Source of the DNA: Antedon mediterranea
Taxonomy: Eukaryota > Echinodermata > Crinoidea > Comatulida > Antedonidae
Reading direction: 5' to 3'
NCBI RefSeq assembly: GCF_964355755.1
Contig: NC_092674.1
Coordinates: 19,556,001 to 19,620,000, forward strand
DNA: 64,000 nucleotides
Below are positions 39,495 to 51,385 of this stretch, piece by piece. A program made the translations under genes and the position numbers. Positions within the stretch are counted from its first letter, which is position 1. Each line of letters opens with the position of its first letter. A model generated the notes under the pieces. The model was not told where the DNA came from, searched no databases, and saw nothing but the letters and a program-made list of their open reading frames with translations.

Positions 39495-40336
39495 GCTAGT
39501 TTCCTTTTGCACCTGCCTTGTATTTTAACCAACTTTATCCTGAATACCACAGCTTAGAATTAGTAGGCCTACTTTAATGAAGAAAAATCACATAAAAGTA
39601 ACAATAAATCCATTAAATTGGTGATTTTACAGACGTTGTTTTTCTCGCATTTCGCACACTCAATGTTCAATATTTTGGTTTCTATGGAACGCCAAAAGAG
39701 CAAAATTAATTAGAGGGCTAAAAACTCTGTGGAATCAATTTATATTTAACGCATTATTTGGTGAAAATCAAGTACAATTTCAATAGATTTTGTCACTGTC
39801 AGTAAGGAAAAATGTTACTGTTCACCGGTGTACTGTTGATAATGTACACGGTTTCGGTAACCTTTTAAAGAATAAAATAGAAACATTCATCATAATATCC
39901 TTAGTAGGATGTCCTAGGTCTAGACTAGGTAGTGATGTTGATTTAGGATCGATTATTATTCTTTGAAAACAGAACAGTATCAGCAGTAACATATTACAGC
40001 ATTTTTATTGACAAATTAACAAATATATTGAAATAAAACGTGTTTTTCACCAATAAATGCATGAGAAATTGACGCATTCCACTGAGTTTTAGTCCTCTAT
40101 TATCGTTGCTCTTTTGGCGCTCCATAGAAACAAAAATATTGAACATTGAATAAGTGAAATTCGCGAACAGTGTGCGAGAAACACGCCTGTAAAATCATTA
40201 ATTTAAGGATTTATTTGTTACTTTTTATGTGATTCTTTCATTAAAGTACTCATGAGGTATACTTCTAAGGTGTGGTATTCACACGATAAAGTTAGTTATC
40301 AAATTTGGAGTAAAAATACAAGCGAAGGAAACTAGC
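39495..40336. repeat. Long inverted repeat, ~290-bp arms
   Basis: Arms ~39495-39790 and ~40040-40336 are inverted copies (shared GCTAGTTTCCTT, ACTTTAATGAA, TTTCTATGGA.CGCCAAAAGAG). They surround ~250 bp and may be a fold-back element. No coding sequence. Confidence 0.75.
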
Positions 40337-41229
40337 GCCAGGTTTATTAGTACGTACATGGACAACAATAAATAAAAATCGTTCGTAATATACCTAGCTT
40401 ACTAAAACAGGAATAGTGTATCATTATTAAATATTACACCAATTATTATTATATCAAAATTGATTAAATTATCTTCTACATAGGCCTCTTATCTAGGTTA
40501 GGGCTAAGCATATTAGCTAAAGTTTAATTTTAGGCCTAGTATTACAATTGTCGGACGTAAGTCTTTTTTCACACGCGCTCCAGAATTCTGTCGCAATTTT
40601 TTTCTTTGCGGCATGTTATTGGATCGGCATATCAGTTACCTTTTATTCACAGCCAGTTATTGAACTTGTCCTGGCAATCGCTGTTCACCTTATTTGCGAG
40701 AGAGGTACACGTGTTGTTCCTAGAGAATGGAATGTCAAAAATGTCTTTGGCACGCCGCTCAGAGAGAAGTCTGTGCGTTGCTGCTGAAACCACGTGCTAT
40801 AGGAGGGGAATGCACCACAATCCTCTGAGCTGAGGGCTGAATCATTCCGCTACCTGCTAAATAGTAAAGAGGGATTTTCCATCTCTCGGGTCTACTGGAT
40901 CTAGGCGCAGGGGTGTGACAAAATATTATTTTCACTCTGCTTTGTTCGAGAGACATGTGAGTGAACACGCTCGAAATGCCAACAAACATTGCAGTCATTT
41001 GATGAGTGTGTCGCTATAACAATTATTGTTTATCGAAAGTTGAAGACTGTCGTTCAGATTTTTGAACCGTAGTTTGGGCACTTTTGTAAAAGTAAAAGTT
41101 GACACGATATGACTTGAATGAAAAAACAATCGTTACATAAAATAAACAACATGATGAGTGTATACATGAATCTATTTAGATACGCTTGTATCGATTGATT
41201 ATTAGGCCTATAATATAGCATAATAGCAC
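40337..41229. other. Interior of the 4.3-kb element, no gene recognised
   Basis: Frames up to ~79 codons overlap on both strands without any domain. Confidence 0.4.
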
Positions 41230-41421
41230 GTTAAGATATGCCTCGCACCTTTTTGAAATTGTAAACTATATGCCTCGCATGCCTCGCACTTTTGGAAATG
41301 ATAAAATGATGCCTCGCACAAATATTTGGCATGCCTCGCTTGCCTCGCGTACCTCACTGCCTCGCACTTTGTCAACACTCCTTCTCATTGCCCTTCTCTG
41401 GGCCTAGCCAGTTGACGTGCA

Positions 41422-41745
41422 TGATGGATGTAGGTTGTCGTTATTGTTACAAACATATTGAGAACACCCCGCTTATTTTATGTTCCAGCTGTCTCAATGA
41501 ATATCATCAGCGTTGCCAGGGAGTGACAGATATTGACTTTAATGATATTATTTCATCAAGAAAAGAATGGATTTGTCTGAAATGTGTCCTTCCACATAAT
41601 GCTTCGTTTTTTGATGGATCAGCTGGTACTTGCAGCAGTGAGTCTTCAAACAGTGTGGTTTCTCCCAGTACACAACAACTTACTGGACTGCTGTATAACG
41701 CCAGAAGTGTCTGCAATAAATTAACAGAGTTGCAGCTTCTCGTGT
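41422..41745 (+). pseudogene. Retrotransposon N-terminus: PHD finger then start of endonuclease
   Basis: Encodes a complete C4HC3 PHD finger (CRYC, LCSSC, EYHQRC, WICLKC), a Ser-rich linker and LLYNARSVCNKLTELQ, the first strand of an APE endonuclease. PHD fingers fused ahead of endonuclease occur in CR1-like elements. The endonuclease is cut at ~41745 by minus-strand ORF1 sequence. The 4.3-kb DNA element sits directly upstream in its 5' region. Confidence 0.8.
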
Positions 41746-42545
41746 ATAAAGGTATCGGTACCTTTCAGTTTTCTTTTTGCTTTATAAACTTCATTTCTTT
41801 TATTGTATTGAGCGAACTTCACAATAACTCCCCGGGGCTTGCCGTTACTTGGTTTCTTGGGGCCTAGTCTGTGACTCCTATCAATGTCATTATGATTCAC
41901 CGTAAGGTTCATTTTAGAACTAAATAATTGTGTAACAATATTATCGATATTCTCACCTACTTTCTCCTCCAGTCCGTGTATCACCAAACAGTTCCTCCTG
42001 GAATATTGTTCACTTTCATCCAGTGATTCCCTAATGTCCTCGATTTCCTGTTCCATTTTCTTCATGCGATCATTCGACTCGTCAAGTTCAAATCTAAGAG
42101 CATCCATAGTGGCTTTACTAACAATTTGCATAATATGCTCAGCCAGTTGGTCCTTGATCATCGATGTTATTTGTTTCGCTAAGTTATCCAATATGTCCGA
42201 TTTGCCATCAAATAAGAGTTTCAATTCAGATTGGATAATGCCAGCGATTTCCTTAGAGTCTATGTCGCAATTGGACTTATCTAATTTATCATTAAGGCAA
42301 GGGATGCCTTTTCCTTCAGCCTCTTTTTGGTTACGACGTGGCCTGGCTGCAGGCGAATCGTCCCTCTGTCCTCCTTTTGGCTTACCACCGCCCATGTTGC
42401 GGGCAAATAAAACACTGAAATCGAGTAAACAAAATTCCTTGAGGTAAATGAACAATAGTAAACGTAGGTTGCGACTATGTGTAACAATGCATTCAGCTGG
42501 TGTGACACGTGAAATGTTTGATTTCCAGGAGCGATTATTCGACAC
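41733..42545 (-). pseudogene. L1-type ORF1p-like protein (Transposase_22 style), 5' part of a retroelement
   Basis: About 220 codons from the methionine near 42394: basic N-terminus, a coiled coil (LDESNDRMKKMEQEIEDIRE), an RRM-like core (SRRNCLVIHGLEE, DIDRSHRLGP, RGVIVKFAQYNKRNEVY) and the C-terminal HEKL. These proteins are nucleic-acid chaperones that coat element RNA. The frame is open, but no ORF2 follows; it ends against the PHD-endonuclease fragment. Confidence 0.75.
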
Positions 42546-42561
42546 GTCTTACTCGCGTCGC

Positions 42562-43022
42562 TTCTCGATAGTATTCTAGTAGGATTCTTGTCCTTCATTC
42601 TTGCCAAGAACGTTAATGGGTTGTGGTCAAACAAAACTACAATTGGAAACGGAGTAGATCCAAGATACACTTCAAAGTGTTTGTCAACACCATTCTCGTC
42701 TGTTTGCGCCAACACAGCACCAGAACCAACATCACTGGCATCGATCATTAACGAGAGCTGTTTATCAAATTGTGGAGTCATCAACACCGGTTCGTTTGAT
42801 AACATCGCTTTTACTTTAATGAACAAATTATTTGCATTCCTCCAACCACACAAAGCTCGCATTCTTGTTCAGCAGATTCGTTAATGGAGCTACAAGCATT
42901 GAGAAACTTCTGCAAAAACGTCGATAAAACCCAGCCATTCCCAGGAACCGCATTAACTCCTGATTACTCTTTGGAACTGGGAAATCACAGACTGCCTTAA
43001 AGACCCCTTCCTGCAATTTTGG
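42562..43022 (-). mobile_element. Gmr1-like element: end of RT and RNase H remnant
   Basis: Minus strand reads FKAVCDFPVPKSNQELMRFLGMAGFYRRFC, quoted in parts (CDFPVPKS; MRFLGMAGFYRRFC), then LMIDASDVGSGAVL of RNase H and DHNPLTFLARM. About 50 residues of RNase H are deleted. It continues the RT at 48413-48950, split by the non-LTR element between. The 3' LTR expected to the left was not found. Confidence 0.85.
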
Positions 43023-43689
43023 ACGTTTTTTGGAAAATAATACATATATATCACTTTAAAAACATTAAACCATGTCATTCCTTGTCTTAAATGTACGTTT
43101 TATGGTAAATTATGATAAAAAGTGAGAAACAATGCACTACCTAAGTAGCTCGCGGCGATCGACCTCTCTGACGTTGTATAGTTGCTGCATTAATTGTCTT
43201 TCTATTTTTGCCAGACTCCGTTGATAAAAATTGGGGAAAACCCGGTATTTTCGCTGAAAAGTTAGGAGTCTTCCATTTGTTTTGGCCTCACGATCGATCG
43301 AAAAGTGGGCGAATTACAGGTGAAAAAACAAAAATATCAATCCGCGCGCAATGCATTTTGGGATTTATAGCGGGCCGCTATAATTATTAGAATCGACTTA
43401 TTTTTCACATTTTTAACCGTTTAAAGACGAAAAAAGTTATCGCAATAGGACCATATAGTATTATTTTTACATTAATAAATATAGTTTGTGATCTTAAATT
43501 AGATCTAAAAAACGTAGGGAATGGGGCTTTAATCATATTTGACCATGATTCGATCGGAGTAAGACGCTTACACAACGAGCTCCTGAAACGCACTACTTAG
43601 CATATTAATTTTCTCTAGGCCAATCACGACAAGCCATGTCACGATCTACACGAGCAAATACCAAGCCCGCTTAATTCGAAAGCGAAGAC

Positions 43690-44235
43690 CAGCTATCGTT
43701 TGAATCGTTTGTTAAAAAAAAACTTGAATCGATTTTAAAAGGCCAAGAATCTAATAAAGCTGAGCTTTACGAAGCAATATCGTTTAATTCTGCTAGAATA
43801 GATGCCCTTGAAGATGAAAACAAGGAATTAAAAACGACTGTCACAGAGCTGACAACAACAGTTGCTAATTTACAAGGTAGTACAACTGACCTGTTGGCAA
43901 AAATTAACAAGACGGAACGCTTTTCTCGTCGTAATAACGTAAGAATTGTTTGTGTGGAAGAGAACACAAAAGAAAACTGTAAGTTAATCTTTGAGAACAT
44001 TCTTTCCGATTTTTTCACACTCGATCCCAGGCCAACAATCGAACGGGCCCACCGAGATGGTAAAAGTATGAACGGCAAGCCAAGGCATATCATTGCCCGT
44101 TTTCTCTCATACGCTTCTAAGATTGAAGTTATGAAACAACAAAGTTCTGCACTAGATAGCCAGAAATTTTATATCATAGATGATCTTCTGCTGCCGATGT
44201 ACTGGAAAAAAAGAAATGGAGATCACAAGTAAAAG
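43690..44235 (+). pseudogene. Element B ORF1 (L1-ORF1p-like)
   Basis: A coiled coil (IDALEDENKELKTTVTEL) leads into an RRM-like core (RFSRRNNVRIVCVEE, TIERAHRDG, RHIIARFLSYASKIEV) and a C-terminal domain. The reading runs from ~43690 without a clear ATG; the first methionine is in the core at 43894. A final frame change near 44230 shortens the C-terminus. Confidence 0.7.
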
Positions 44236-44641
44236 AGATGTACAATAAAGGTACCAAACTTCGTTTTACGGCTGGAAAATGGCGAACTTCAACTGGCATT
44301 CCGGTAAACTTTTCGAAATTCCATTGAAATAGTTCCGGTAAACTTTTCGAAATTCCATTGCCATACCAGTGATCGGAATGTTGTTGTAAACACTTGGACT
44401 GTCTAAGAAACATTTCTTCTTTACAAATTCAATCCATTATTAAATTTTACAACAGACTAAGAATCTTTTATCCATTATTTTCCTTACATCTGCATACTTA
44501 GCTTAATTTGTATAAGCCTCTTGATTGATTTTATATAATAATTTTACAATAGCGTTTTCAGGAGTCTGTTCTCACATAATTGCATTGTCATAAGATGTTT
44601 AAACCACTTAAAACCATTTATTCACCTTTGTTTTATTGTTA

Positions 44642-44658
44642 CCCCCCCCCCCCCCCCC
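44642..44658. repeat. Poly-C tract
   Basis: 17 consecutive C in the ORF1-ORF2 spacer of element B. Confidence 0.9.
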
Positions 44659-44783
44659 AATTCTTAACTTGTTTCTTTATATTTACGTTCTTGTACTTTT
44701 CTGTTTTTACGTAACATTACCAGGCATCTTTTATTACATACTATTGAATAAACTGATCACATTATGTATCGTTAGATATTCTC

Positions 44784-47700
44784 ATGGACCCTTTTGACAA
44801 TATAGATGCATTCCCATTTAATCACATTATTGATAATGATGAATTCTTGCATGTCATTCACTATTACTTTTGTGACGATAGAATTGACTTTGATAGATTT
44901 AATTCTTTAATTTTTAACCCTTTTGATATTAATTTTAAAGATGTTATTAATGACAACGATGCCCAATTATTTTCCGAAAATATTGAATCTTGTGCCTATG
45001 AATATATCGATAGTCTTAACAACAAATATTCAACACAAGATTATTCATTTAGTATCTTTCACTTAAACGCACGCAGTCTTGTTAAACATTGTAACGATAT
45101 CAATGTATGCGTAGGTGCTATTAACCATGAATTCTCAGCACTATGCTTCACCGAAACTTTTTTTAATCATAATACGCCTTTTTCCTTTTATAATATTCCC
45201 AATTATAACCTCTTGCATGTTTCACGAGCTGATAGACCAGGAGGAGGCGTTGCCATTTACCTACACCAGAGATTTAAATATATTCTTCGCCCTGATTTAT
45301 CATTTATCATTACTAATGGTTCGGAATCTCTTTTCATTGAAATCGATGCACAACCCAAAAACATAATCCTTGGAGTAGTATATCGTTTGCCTGAATTATC
45401 CATTAACACATTTAATAAAGATATCTCTAATTTAATTGACACCATTAATAATGAGAAAAAAACAGCATATATTTCAGGAGACTTTAATATTAACTTGTTA
45501 AATTCCAAAACACATAAAGGTACTTCTGATTTTGTTAATACTTTATTTCAATCAAATTATTATCCTCTTATTACTAGGCCAACTAGAATTACGCGTAATT
45601 CTGCAACTTTAATCGACAATATTTTTTGTAATAATCTATACGATAACATTTCTTCCGGAATTCTATATTCGGACATCTTGGATCACTTTCCTGTTTTCTT
45701 GTTAGTACATAAATCAGAACCTCTCCAACACCTGAAACCTAAATCAAAATATATATACATAAAAAAAGTCAATGATATTTCAATTTCTGCCTTAAGTAAG
45801 TAATGATTTGTCAAATGTTGACTGGACTAGTATTTATAACTCCAATGAACCCAATGAGGCATACGCTTTATTCAACGACATATTTAGTACATTATATAAT
45901 AACAACATTAAAACCACTCGTTCCAGACGCAATATTCGGAAAGAAAAAAAAACCTTGGATAACTAAATGCTTAATTAAATCTATCGACAAAAAACACAAA
46001 TTATATAGAACATTTCTTATATCTAAAAAGCAAAAGGACAAAGATAAATATGTTAAATATCGAAATGTACTTACCAAAATCCTTCGTACTGCCCAAAAGA
46101 ATTACTTCAGTGACAAATTTGAATTCCATTAAAATAACATCCAAAAAACCTGGCAAACAATAAATGGAGTCCTTGGCAAGAAATCTCGTAAACCGTTTCC
46201 TTCTCACTTTATTAACAATGACATTGAATTAAATAATCCTCAACAAATTGCAACTGAATTCAATAATTATTTTACTAGTATAGGGCCAAATTTAGTTAAC
46301 AAAATACATGTGTTGGATAATGATAATTATACTTCTACCCTACCTCGTCCATGTGTGCACTCTCTCTTTCTTAGTCCTGTAACCGAACATGAAGTTGTCA
46401 GTATAATACTTTCCCTCAAAGATAATAAATCTCCTGGGTTTGATGGGTTTTCCAATAAAATTATTAAACGTGTTTCTAATTTTATATGCAAACCCTTAAC
46501 TCGCATTTTTAATAATTCCTTTCAAACCGGTATTTTTCCTGATTCTTTTAAAATAGCTAAAGTCATCCCTATCTACAAGAAAGAAGATTCTCATCATTTC
46601 AATAACTACAGACCAATCTCCCTACTTCCTTGTTTCTCAAAATTAATTGAAAAAATAATGCATAATCGAATTTCTTCCTTTTTAACTAAACATAACATTT
46701 TATTTAAAGGCCAATATGGTTTCAGGAAAAAGTATTCAACAGATCTTGCTTTATTAGATATTTTTGACAAAATTACAATTGCCCTGAGTAAAAATGAGTT
46801 TTCTGTTGGCATTTTCCTTGATTTATCTAAGGCCTTCGATACTATTAACCACGATATTTTAATTCATAAACTTTCAAATTACGGTATCAGAGGCCTTCCT
46901 TTAAAACTAATTAAAAGCTACCTTTTCAATCGTGTTCAGTTTACTTCCTTAAATAATTTTAACTCTTCCTATTCCCGTTTAACCTGTGGTGTTCCCCAAG
47001 GATCGATTCTTGGACCACTCTTATTCCTGATTTTTGTTAACGATATACCAAACAGCTCTAAATTACTAAATTTTATCTTATTTGCTGACGACACAAATAT
47101 TTTTTTCTCTCATCCTAAATTAAATACCTTGTTTAAAATTGTCAATGATGAGTTACTTAAAGTTTCAAATTGGCTCAAACACAATAAATTAACTCTTAAT
47201 ACATTCAAGACGAACTATATAATATTTTCTAAACGTAAAATTTCAAATTCTTTAAATGAACAAATATGCATTGATAATAAAATGATCAAACGAGTTAATG
47301 AAACACAATTTTAAGGAGTAACCATAGATGCCTCTCTGACTTGGAAACTACATATAAATAAAATCAGTAATCTAGTTTCTAGAAATGTTGGAATATTGAA
47401 CAAATTAAAACATATCTTCCCTCAAAAAACCTTATTAACCCTTTATAATACTTTAGTTTTGCCTTACCGTTCTTATGCCAATTTATGTTGGGCAATTACT
47501 CTAGATAAATTTATGCCCCTGGACAAGTCTAGAGAAAACTCAAATTGACCGCCTTTTTAAACTACAAAAACGTGCACTTCGGATTTGCGCGGGAGAATCA
47601 TTTAGAGCCCATACAAAATTACTTTTTAAAAGATTTAACGTTTTAAACATTTATGATTTAAATAAATTACAAGTTGCCTCATTTATGTACCGTTTATCTA

Positions 47701-47948
47701 ACAATTTACTGCCTTCACATTTTAATGCTTTATTTACAAGAATTGACGAACGCCATTCCTATAAAACCCGATCCTCTGTTAACAATTATATCCTTGATAA
47801 TTTAAATGTTAAGGCTCGACGATTTTCTATGTATTATTTTGGTCCCAAACTTTGGACTTCACTCTCAAATGAACTTAAACAGAAATCTTCCTTTTCTAGT
47901 TTTAAATCTAATTTCAAACACAAAATGGTGTCAGAATATGCTACATAA
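44784..47948 (+). pseudogene. Element B ORF2: APE endonuclease and reverse transcriptase, lightly broken
   Basis: Endonuclease at 44784-45803 (FHLNARSLVKHC, LCFTETFF, GGGVAIYLH, YISGDFNINL, IDNIFCNN). After a frame change near 45800, a linker (45803-46132), then RT at 46310-47314 (GFDGFSNKIIK, YRPISLLPCFSKLIEK, QYGFRKKYSTDLAL, FLDLSKAFDTINHDIL, GVPQGSILGPLLFL, catalytic FADDT). C-terminal region 47400-47948. Stops near 46132, 47314 and 47545 are the only clear lesions, so this copy is much younger than element A. Confidence 0.9.
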
Positions 47949-48337
47949 TTTTTCGCCGATCTTTTATCCTTATTTATTTGGTGGTGATACATGGCATTAA
48001 ATCCTTCACCCTGGTATTCAATAATCTCCGCTACATTGTATCGTTATACTTGTTATTATACCATATTTAATTATATTTCATATTGTACTCTAATTGTTAT
48101 CATTATCCCTTTTATCATATATTATATAATTGCCTGGTTTATCTTAACTTCTATAATTTAAATTTTTTTAATTTCTTTATTTTATGTACTTTCACTATTA
48201 TATATTCATATTTTAGTCTACTCTGTAGCAATGTTAGTATACTTATAGGCATACGGGAGTCACGACTTAAAGTTCAGTGAACTTACTTACTGTGACTTCC
48301 ATCCACTCACATTTAATATACGTTATGTAAATGTAAA

Positions 48338-48340
<3 letters not shown>

Positions 48341-48368
<28 letters not shown>
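48341..48368. repeat. (TA)14 microsatellite
   Basis: Pure TA repeat in the 3' UTR of element B. Confidence 0.95.
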
Positions 48369-48370
<2 letters not shown>

Positions 48371-48412
48371 CTAAGTGAGTGGAAAAAATAAATAAACGAA
48401 ACGAAAATTAAA

Positions 48413-49330
48413 AAATAAACGAAGCACTTAATGGTTTCACTTTTCCGCAACCAACTTTATGACCTAAGAACACAATTTCTGCACAGGAAAACTCACTTTT
48501 CACCAAATTTACTGTCAACTTCGCAGCTGATAACCTCTCAAACAATGCCTTAATTCTCTGCACATGAACATCCCATGTATCACTATAAACAACCAAATCG
48601 TCTATATAAGCTTCACAGCCCTCCAACCCTGAAATTATACCATTAACCAATCTCTGGAACGTGGCTGGTGCGTTTTTTAAACCGAAAGGCATGACTTTAT
48701 ATTGATAAAGACCCATAGGAGTTACAAAAGCTGACACTTCTTTCGCACGCTCTGTTAAAGGAATTTGCCAGTTACCCTTTAGAATATCAAATTTACTGAC
48801 AAACTTAGCACTACTCACACGATCAATACAGTCGTCTATCCTCGGTATAGGATATGAATCTGTAGTAGATTTAGCATTAACCTTCCGATAATCAGTACAA
48901 AAACGATACGATTTATCTGGCTTCTGAACTAATATACATGGAGAACTCTAAGTACTGCAACTAGGCTCGATTATATCATTCTTAATCCTGTAATCAATCT
49001 CATTTTGTAATATCTTCTTTGTTTTATTGGTGAACAATCAGCTGTCTTAACATCATGCTCCACTAAGTTCGTTCGACCTGGAACATCCGAAAACAACTGC
49101 AGATTTCCAAATATCAAACTAACAATTTCAACCTTACGATCACGAGATAAATGACCAACTTTCTCTTCAATGTTTGCAAGGACATCTGAATTACTGAACT
49201 TAACACATGTATCAGGATCTCCAAACTCTTCAGAATTCTCTTCAACAACACACGTAACTGGTGTTGGCGTACAGGTATCACTATTATTTCTCGCTGTGTA
49301 TGGTTTCAACATGTTTATATATGACACAGT
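48413..49330 (-). mobile_element. Gmr1-like element: reverse transcriptase, N-terminal and central part
   Basis: Minus strand: INMLKPYTARNNS, a linker with LFSDVPGRTNLVEHDVKT, then RT with KPDKSYRFCTDYRKVN, KFDILKGNWQIPL, MPFGLKNAPATFQRL and the catalytic AYIDDLVVYS. It ends at FLGHKVG..KVKPLSA where element B interrupts. It lies directly downstream of the integrase, the reverse of ordinary Ty3/gypsy order. A few stops (near 48955 and 49020). Confidence 0.85.
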
Positions 49331-50926
49331 CGCTTCTTCTTACGCCTATCTGGAGTATCTAACACATAGTCAACTTCTCCTACTCTTTCTACTACTTTGT
49401 AAGGACCTGCAAATCTTGCAGATAATGGTTGACTGTGAAGAGGCAGCATAACTAACACTTCATCACCTGAAATAAAGCTTCTCTTTTCTGATTTCCTATC
49501 AAACAATCTCTTCATTTTACCCTGAGCCTTCACAAAATTCTTTCTAGCCATCTCACGAGCATGATTTAATCGATCACGAAATTCAGACACATGATCTAGT
49601 ATCGATACAGACTCTTCTGCATTCCCTAACAGCCTTTCTTTGACTATTTTAAGAGGGCCTCGGACCGAATGACCATACACAACTCAAATGGGCTAAACCC
49701 TAAAGCTTGGTTCCCACTAGAACTCAACGCAAGGACGTAAACGCAACGCAAGCGTTTTAACCAATGACAAGCGAAGTTATAGACAGTTAGCAATCAAAAG
49801 CGAATAAGCCATCACTTGTGATTGGTCAATTCACTTGCGTTGCGTTACGTTCTTGCGTTGCGTCGCTAATGGGAACCACGCTTAAGGACTCTTGCACTGT
49901 TTCACGAACAGCGAATAACAATAAGGGAACTCCCTCATCCCATTCCTTTTCACATTGAAAACAATAGGTTTTAATAATATTCTTCAGTGTTTGATGAAAT
50001 CTCTCAAGTACCCCTTGAGACTGTGGATGGTAAGCACTTGAACTTATATGGGCAACACCTAACTGCTCTAAGACTTGTTTAAATATCTTTGACATGAAGT
50101 TTGATCCTTGATCGGACTGAACAGCTTTAGGCAATCCTACTCATGTAAAGAATTTTACCAATGCTTTAACAACATTCTTAGCTGTAATACGCCTAAGAGG
50201 AATCGCTTCTGGAAACCTACTTGATGCACACATTATTGTTAATAGATACTCATTTCCATTTTTAGTACGTGGTAGTGGTCCCACACAATCAACAATAACC
50301 CTTGAAAATGGTTCACCGAATGCAGGAATAGGCTTAAGTGGGGCTACTGTAACCTTTTGATTAGGCTTCCCCACTACCTGACACACATGACAGGATTTAC
50401 AATAGTTAGACACATCTTTTCTAAGACCTGGCCAAAAGAAATGCCTGATAATTTTGTCTACCGTTTTATTGACAGCTAAATGACCTGAAAGAAGATCATC
50501 ATGCGCAATACCAATAATATCCTGACGGTATCCACTAGGAATAACTATCTGGTGAATCTCATTCCAAACATCACTACTTGGAATATCTGGTGGCCTCCAC
50601 TTACACATAAGTATGCCATCCTTTATATAATAACAAACAGGAACAATAGACATTTCCTCTACAGAAAGAGCTTGGTGACCAAATGACACCAAATCAGGAT
50701 CTTTACTCTGCTCTGCCACTAACCTGGACCGATTGAGAACTGTTGGGCCGAAATCACACACTTTTGGGTGCTGTTGTTCGGCCTGGGCAGTGTGTGACTT
50801 GGGACCTGAGCAGACAGCCTCTTGGGAAACGCGATCCGTAATGTCTCCGTAAAAACTATTAAATATGCCATAGATCGCGTCACCGCACATGATGGAAACA
50901 CATGTGATAATTCTTTCTCTAAACAC
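49331..50926 (-). mobile_element. Gmr1-like element: integrase
   Basis: Minus strand: zinc-binding HHCC (GHLAVNKTVDKIIRHFFWPG ... CKSCHVC), catalytic DDE (VIVDCVGPLPR; VQSDQGSNF; YHPQSQGVLERFHQ), then the C-terminal domain (GDEVLVMLPLHSQPLSARFAGPY). An in-frame stop lies at about 50137. A 179-bp MITE splits the region at 49704-49882. It inserts element cDNA into the genome. Confidence 0.9.
49701..49885. mobile_element. 179-bp Harbinger-type MITE inside the integrase
   Basis: Inverted ends AGCTTGGTTCCCACTAG (49704) and, reversed, AGCGTGGTTCCCATTAG (ending 49882), with flanking TAA on both sides. Removing the insert and one TAA restores the integrase reading ESL/GFSPFEL. 3-bp TWA duplications are characteristic of PIF/Harbinger. 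Confidence 0.85.
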
Positions 50927-51330
50927 ACCGTGCTTTCGTCTTCAACAGGACTCTTGCACACAACCGGTTCTACTGTCACTCTGTCTCCGGCCAAATCATT
51001 CCCCAAAAGGAGTGTGACACCCCATACTGGAAGACTCGGAACGACACCGACAACAAAATCTCCGCTAAAAATATCTGTTTCAATCCGAATTACATGAAGT
51101 GGGACTTCCTTATAACCCCCTTCAACACCTTGGATGAGCACACTTGCTCCAGCAGAAGACTCGTTTGAAAGTGACAATGCCGATTCTATTATCAGGGATT
51201 GTGACGCCCCTGTGTCTCTTAAGACACGAACTTTACTCAGATTCACATCGTTGATCAATGCTACAGAACCAGTAGAGAGGAAAAGCTTAAATAGCTTTCG
51301 CACTTTTTCCGGACCTGAAGATTGGATCAA
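50927..51330 (-). mobile_element. Gmr1-like element: aspartic protease
   Basis: Minus strand: VRVLRDTGASQSLI holds the catalytic DTGA, and LLLGNDLAG the conserved C-terminal LLG(N/T)D. It would process Gag-Pol. It lies between gag and integrase. Confidence 0.85.
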
Positions 51331-51385
51331 CTTCTCACTTTCATCACGTCATGACCCTCTGTCACTTTCAACGAGACTGTATTTA

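Larger units (their letters stand above)
37087..41390. mobile_element. 4.3-kb inverted-repeat DNA element with 10-bp target duplication (Mutator-like candidate)
   Basis: Exact 10-bp duplications CTTCTCATTG at 37087-37096 and 41381-41390 flank inverted ends carrying ACAAAGTGCGAGGCAG and further TGCGAGGCAT repeats (41230-41380 on the right). The left end is split by a nested element at 37159-39375. 9-10 bp duplications are typical of Mutator-like elements. No transposase was found, so it is non-autonomous or a relic. Confidence 0.75.
43023..48412 (+). mobile_element. Non-LTR retrotransposon B (ORF1 + APE-RT ORF2), inserted in the Gmr1-like RT
   Basis: About 5.4 kb: 5' region (43023-43680, no gene), ORF1 (~43690-44235), poly-C at 44642-44658, ORF2 (44784-47950, broken in three places) and a 3' UTR ending in (TA)n and an A-rich tail. 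Gmr1 RT sequence abuts both sides. The same clade as element A, judged by the shared C-terminal region. Exact target duplication not resolved. Confidence 0.85.

Noticed and set aside
40548-40998. Three overlapping ~75-79 codon frames in the 4.3-kb element
   Set aside because: Occur on both strands and in several frames without domain similarity; chance frames in a less AT-rich patch.
41733-41760. Shared TTGCAGCTTCTCGTG reading as both ORF1 (minus) and endonuclease (plus) coding sequence
   Set aside because: Most likely the junction of two fragments with chance microhomology, not an overlapping gene.
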